A DNA stretch of 64,000 nt, taken from assembly GCA_944989445.1 (NCBI GenBank), contig CALYLW010000166.1:563946-627945 (forward strand), written 5' to 3'. Numbering within the stretch: position 1 is the first letter of the stretch; each line of letters starts with the position of its first letter. The notes under the pieces were generated by a model. That model was not told the DNA's origin. It saw nothing but the letters and a program-made list of their open reading frames with translations, and made no database searches. Shown here piece after piece: positions 56,320 to 64,000 of this stretch. This DNA comes from Ampullaceana balthica. Lineage: Eukaryota > Mollusca > Gastropoda > Lymnaeidae. Made by a program: the position numbers and the translations under genes.

Positions 56320-58846
<2,527 letters not shown>

Positions 58847-58929
58847 CCATAAAGACTCCGCCTATGTCGGTTTACCCTGTTTATATAAGTTTTCATCCCT
58901 TTAACCCATCTCCGACGTGCCGCCTATGC

Positions 58930-59242
58930 CTTCTACTACTACCCCCACTCCACCTCTCCCCCACGTGCCGCCCATGTCTACTACCCCCACTCCACCTCTC
59001 CCCCCACGTGCCACCCATGCCTACTACCCCCACTCCACCTCTCCCCCCACGTGCCGCCCATGTCTACTACCCCCACTCCACCTCTCCCCCCACGTGCCGC
59101 CCATGTCTACTACCCCCACTCCACCTCTCCCCCCCCACGTGCCACCCTTGTCTACTACCCCCACTCCACCTCTCCCCCCACGTGCCGCCCATGTTTACTA
59201 CCCCCACTCCACCTCTCCCCCCCCACGTGCCGCCCATGTATA
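58930..59242. repeat. 43-bp C-rich minisatellite
   Basis: About seven units of 43 bp with core ACTACCCCCACTCCACCTCT and a GTGCCGCCCATG part. C-rich on the plus strand. Open frames across it result from composition and are not credited. Confidence 0.95.
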
Positions 59243-59833
59243 CACCTCCCCACCAAACAACGAGGTGGACCATCGCTCAGCTGAGCACGCGAGTTGACGA
59301 GTGAGTTACAATCACCCTCTCTCCGTCCTCCCTGTTTCCTCGCCCTCCCACCAGAGGTAGCGAGAGCCGTTTTGTGAATAAACTGTAACTGGTTTGTGTC
59401 GAAGTGTGGTCCACCGTGTCGCCCCCTCTTTGTGACGCCCCTCCTCACCACCACCACCCACCCGCCCACCACACTCTGGACCGCTACAGTGAATGGATGG
59501 ATTCTCGTTAATTGAGAGCGTAAAGAAATACGTGCTAATAAGGTATCGATCCCGTCCTCCCCGCGCACTGACACACAACAATTTGTTGCGTGGACTGTAT
59601 CGACTGGCACACACGAACATAACTGGAAAAAAAATATTAACATCACAGCCGATACGATCCTGACAATTCGCGGATATTTTTCGACGAAATCCCTCGGGAT
59701 ATCCTCGCTCCACGGATAGATGTGTTGTAGCTTCTCGGTTATTTCTTGATGCTCGGATAAGTAGTTTGATACCACTGGATAATCTTGATAAATTAACAGA
59801 TGGTGTATTGATCTCGGATATTCTTCACTTAAG
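59243..59833. other. Spacer, nothing recognised
   Basis: Mixed composition with a C/ACC-rich part at 59420-59470. I see no exon with splice sites or conserved motif. Confidence 0.45.
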
Positions 59834-60292
59834 GTGAGTCGTCGGTGTATGTGTATGTCGGTGTATGTGTAAGTCGGTGTATGTGTATGTCGGTGTATGT
59901 GTATGTCGGTGTGTGTGTATGTCGGTGTGTGTGTATGTCGGTGTGTGTATGTCGGTGTGTGTGTATGTCGGTGTGTGTGTGTGTCGGTGTGTGTGTATGT
60001 CGGTGTGTGTGTATGTCGGTGTGTGTGTATGTCGGTGTGTGTGTATGTCGGTGTATGTGTATGTCGGTGTATGTGTATGTCGGTGTATGTGTATGTCGGT
60101 GTATGTGTATGTCGGTGTATGTGTATGTCGGTGTGTGTGTGTATGTCGGTGTGTGTGTATGTCGGTGTATGTGTATGTCGGTGTAAGTGTATGTCGGTGT
60201 ATGTGTATGTCGGTGTAAGTGTATGTCGGTGTATGTGTATGTCGGTGTATGTGTATGTCGGTGTATGTGTATGTCGGTGTATGTATGTAGTG
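59834..60292. repeat. 16-bp GT-rich minisatellite
   Basis: About 28 units of GTCGGTGTATGTGTAT with GTGTGTGTAT and GTAAGTGTAT variants that form blocks. Confidence 0.96.
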
Positions 60293-60644
60293 TAGGTGTG
60301 CTTGACATTTTACCAGTGACAGTTCAATACCTCTCACAAGTGACAGAATATTTCTTTCGCCGACACATATTTCCACACACGTTTGTTTAGGTGTGTGTCG
60401 CCGCAGACACAATTCAGAATGGCCGCGACCACATTCTCTGTCAGACACGCTTCTGGCAAAAAATTATTCAAGTGTCCGACACACATTACAAGACAGTTTT
60501 AGAGACCTGCAAGAAAACACTTACAAACGTTTGCCATACATTGGGTCCTCTCTTTACACTGTCCGACATGTGGCTGTGTTCAGCTGAGATAAAGCGTCTC
60601 ATACAGGTGGCAGGCCCCCAGTCTGTGCCTAACAAACTTCATGG

Positions 60645-61205
60645 TTTTTCCTATCAAACTGCGTGTCTTTGCCTATCAAACTACGTGTCTTTGACTATCA
60701 AATTCTGTGTCTTTGCCTATCAAACTTCGTGATTTTTCCTATCAAACTGCGTTCTTTGCCTATCAAACTACTTAGCTTTGCCTATCAATTTGCGTGTCTT
60801 TTACCTATCAAACTGCGTGTTTTTGCCTATCAAACTATGTGTCTTTTCCTATCAAACTACGTGTCTTTGCCTATCAATTTGCGTGTCTTTCTTCGTGATT
60901 TTTCCTATCAAACTGTGAGTCTTTGCCTATCAAACTAAGTGTCTTTGCCATCAAACTGCGTGTCTTTGTCTATCAAACTAAGTGTCTTGCCTATCAAACT
61001 ACGTGTCTTAGCCTATCAAACTACGTATCTTTTCCTATCAAACTGCGTGTCTTTACCTATGAAACTGCGTGTCTTTTCCTATCAAACTACGTGTCTTTGC
61101 CTATCAAACTACGTGTCTTTGCCTATCAAACTACGTGTCTTTGCCTATCAAACTACGTGTTTTTTCCTATCAAACTACGTGTCTTTGCCTATCAAACTTC
61201 TTAAT
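60645..61205. repeat. 22-bp minisatellite, imperfect
   Basis: About 25 units, core TTTGCCTATCAAACTACGTG, with many point variants and small indels, the right half being more regular. Confidence 0.95.
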
Positions 61206-61611
61206 TTTACATATAGCGGCAAGTATTGTAATCGTCCACAAATCTCTTATACAATGTACTAAGTATAGCGGCAAGTATTTTAATCGTGCATAGAATCGAT
61301 ATCAACATTGTGACGATTCCCCTTGTTTTACACCTTCCTGAGTAAGATAAAACCAAGTTTTACGATCTTGTCTGTATGTCTGTTCCTGTATGTGTCTGTT
61401 TTTATGTGAAACTTGAGTGCCGTTTCAGTTTGGGGGACGAAACTTCATATGTAAGTATTAGGTCGTAAACTTTTGAGCGATTTCGTAACCGGAAGTGGTA
61501 CTTCACTACACAGGAAGTCCCACCCCTACCATTTCTGTTATATACGAATATATGAGAAAGTATAAGGGAGATCACTCCCACTCTACGAATTTTTATGTCA
61601 CTCTATTAGGT
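61206..61611. other. Spacer with a short duplication
   Basis: TATAGCGGCAAGTATT occurs twice (about 61213 and 61264). Nothing else recognised. Confidence 0.45.
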
Positions 61612-61895
61612 CTTCTATTTCATTGGTCTATCTCTTTGGTCTATCTCTTTGGTCTATCTCTTTGGTTTATCTCTTTCGTCTATCTCTGTCGTCTATCTCT
61701 TTTGTCTATCTCTTTTGTCTATCTCTTTGGTCTATCTCTTTGATGTATCTCTTTGGTCTATCTCTTTGATCTATCTCTTTTGTCTATCTCTTTGGTCTAT
61801 CTCTTTGATGTATCTCTTTGGTCTATCTATTTGGTCTATCTATTTGGTCTATCTCTTTGGTCTTTATCTTTGGTCTATCTCTTTGATGTATCTAT
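61612..61895. repeat. 13-bp pyrimidine-rich minisatellite
   Basis: About 21 units of GGTCTATCTCTTT, with GATGTATCTCTTT and TGTCTATCTCTTT variants. Confidence 0.95.
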
Positions 61896-62039
61896 TTGCG
61901 GGACCCGTCAAAAGTGTCCGGACATAACTTTATCACATTTAAAAAAGTGGTAAAATTGTAAAATTATTTCTTTTCAACAAACAGCCGCGACTTGGTACCG
62001 TATCGAGTAAAAACGATTAAATTCTTTCTTGTCATGTCA

Positions 62040-64000
62040 GGACTAGTGATAGACTGCAAAATAATGCCAGGACTGTCCGACCATGATATTGTTAGGGGCA
62101 CCAATACAATAAAAACTAAAATTAATAAGATTGGAAAGATATAAAAACAAATCTAAAAACTATAATGGATGAGAATGTTTCAATTAAACTAACATCAAAT
62201 AAAATTAACAAATGTTGGTTCAATTCTAAATTAAAAAAGCTATGCAAACAAAAAGAGAACTTATTTAAGAAATTTAAGGCTACCTATTCATATAGGATAC
62301 ACAAAAAATACTTAAAGATTAAAAACTTGACACAAAAACTTAGTCGAAACCTCCAAAATGAATATATAAACCATGTAATTACCAAAAACAATAAAAACGT
62401 ATGGTCCTTTATCAAATCTAAAATAAGAAAAACCCGTAAAAAACCAAGTTTTTGACTATAAATCCTTTATGTACGAGAAGTAATTAAAAGATTGTTCATT
62501 ATAATACGCAGCGCCAGACCATCCAGAAATACAAAATTGCAGTTGTGTCGTAAAACATGTTTAATATAATGCGCACCGATCAGGAATATGTTTATAAAAA
62601 GAGCTGTCAATAAAATACGCACCTTATTGCGCGACAGAAAGGTTGTTCAATATAATACGCACCGCGACGCTCTATCTCAAAAAATAGCATAATACATAGG
62701 AATAAATAAAATAATCTAAAAAATCAATAATTTAATTACGGTACATGCGATCGATCTGAAATTTTGATACATTGTTTTTATCATCGGTACAAAACTGCCT
62801 GCAAAATTTCAGCTCGCTATCTTGCGAGCAAGTGGGTTAAAAATCGATCAAAAGTTTTGGCGACAAGGTCGGTCGGTCGGCCGCAGACACCACGAATTAA
62901 TATAAAGGATTTAAAAATGGAACCTTCAGGAATAACCACACTGATAGGCTCAAATAATAAAACCTATAATGATAATGAGACTAAAGCTAATATCCTTAAC
63001 ACATATTTTGCATAATCTTTTTCTGCCTCAGGCGACAAGAAAGTTTTAATTAAATTTAAATAAAATGGAGGAAATAGGTAACATAACTGCAGTTTGTACA
63101 TGAGATAGGTATACATTCAATTACATTCACTCCTAAAAACTTAAAAATAAACAAAGCTACTGGCCCAGATGATTTGCCTGCAAGGTTATTAAAAGAACTA
63201 AGCAATGAACTGTCCCCAATCCTTGTAGTTCTCTTTCAAGCCTCTCTAAACCAGGGTAAAGTGCCCCAGGATTGGAAATAAGCTAACGTATTCCACTGTT
63301 TAAGAAAGGGGAATAAATCATACCCTGGTAATTACAGGCCTGTATCACTTACTAGTATCACCTGTAAATTACTAGAACACATAATATATAGTAGAATAGT
63401 TAACCACCTTGACAAATATAATGCCCTATGCCCACATCAACACGGCTTTAGAAAAAACAGATCATGTGAAACACAATTAATAGGTTTAATAGATGAACTA
63501 TCAAAAGGCTTAGACAAAAATGATCAAATAGATACAATATTACTAGACTTCTCAAAAGCATTTGACAAAGTTCACCACCTTAGTTTACTTAAAAAACTTA
63601 ACTACTTTGGAATCTCAGGTTCCTTACATCACTGGATCCAAGACTTCCTTTTGGGCAGGGAGCAAACTGTAATAATTAATGGATCTAAATCTGCACCAAT
63701 AAAGGTTAACTCAGGAGTTCCACAAGGAACTGTGCTAGGTCCCTTACTCTTTTTAATTTATATAAATGATTTACCCAACAACATCTCAACAGGTACAAAA
63801 GTTAGGTTATTTGCTGATGATTGTATAATCTATAGAACAATTAAATCAGAACAAGATAGCAAAATTTTACAAAAAGACTTAGATGAATTGATAAAATGGG
63901 AAACTAACTGGAGTATGTCTTTCCACCCAGAAAAGTGTCAACTGTTAAGAGTAACAAAGAAAAAGAAACAAATAAATTCAAAATATTACATTCATGGAAA
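62040..64000 (+). pseudogene. Non-LTR retrotransposon ORF2 (endonuclease end, reverse transcriptase), broken, runs off the window
   Basis: At 62046 a frame reads VIDCKIMPGLSDHDIV, the conserved end of the APE-type endonuclease (SDHD). A linker follows in another frame (62165-62446), then a 0.5-kb repeat insertion, then the reverse transcriptase from about 63120: NKATGPDDLPARLLKELSNE, PGNYRPVSLTS, HGFRKNRSCETQL, ILLDFSKAFDKVHH, SGVPQGTVLGPLLF and the catalytic LFADDCIIYR (63807-63836). A TAA interrupts the frame at about 63280 and a one-base loss/gain pair alters the next residues. The domain order and motifs fit the CR1/Jockey group. No intact 5' end is seen; the 3' end is outside the window. 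Confidence 0.9.
62435..62925 (-). repeat. Family-2 interspersed repeat inserted in the non-LTR element
   Basis: Reverse-oriented copy: ACTATAAATCCTTTATGTAC at the left, CGATCGATCTGAAATTTTG and GCCTGCAAAATTTCAG inside, TTAATATAAAGGATTTAAA at the right. The element's protein-coding sequence is interrupted at about 62435 and resumes at about 62926 (PSGITTLIGSNNKT). About 490 bp, the most complete uninterrupted copy in the window. Confidence 0.7.

Noticed and set aside
59825..60448. Thr/His-rich (TYTYTDIHIHRH) and Cys/Val-rich frames on both strands
   Set aside because: 16-bp GT-rich array; reading frames open on both strands.

Overview
This is animal nuclear DNA: spliced genes, long AT-rich introns, many minisatellites and layered DNA transposons. 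Both protein-coding genes are conserved across bilaterians. The transposon mix (hAT, Helitron-like, CR1/Jockey-group non-LTR) and the minisatellite load fit a lophotrochozoan, probably a mollusc; that taxonomic call is inference, not proof.

Layout. 1-8978 is non-coding with scattered repeats, probably an upstream intron or the 5' flank of the first gene. 8979-14202 (+) holds four exons of an EVI1/PRDM3-PRDM16 (MECOM, fly hamlet) zinc-finger transcription factor, followed by a long AT-rich 3'UTR to about 16950; its 5' exons (including any PR domain) are not visible. 16950-28897 is intergenic, with minisatellites, two hAT elements and Helitron-like repeats. 28898-42208 (+) is a complete seven-exon SPAG7 gene (R3H domain, 253 codons), with a 3'UTR to about 43220. 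43220-64000 is transposon and minisatellite territory with no host gene recognised: two opposed copies of one hAT family, several hAT MITEs, another hAT with a decayed transposase, about ten tandem arrays, and at the right edge a broken non-LTR retrotransposon whose reverse transcriptase runs off the window.

The two host genes have no evident functional link. The striking features are structural. About twenty tandem arrays of different unit sizes lie in 64 kb. hAT insertions can be dated relative to one another from intact 8-bp target-site duplications. A 21-bp minisatellite of about 2 kb runs directly into the 3' splice site of SPAG7 exon 6, almost without AG dinucleotides. The SPAG7 exon 4 splice acceptor is tandemly duplicated. 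A short repeat family has ends matching the Helitron rule (5' TC, 3' hairpin plus CTAG, inserted between A and T).

I did not find a new enzymatic or defence system. The long open frames over the tandem arrays follow from repeat periodicity and are not treated as genes.
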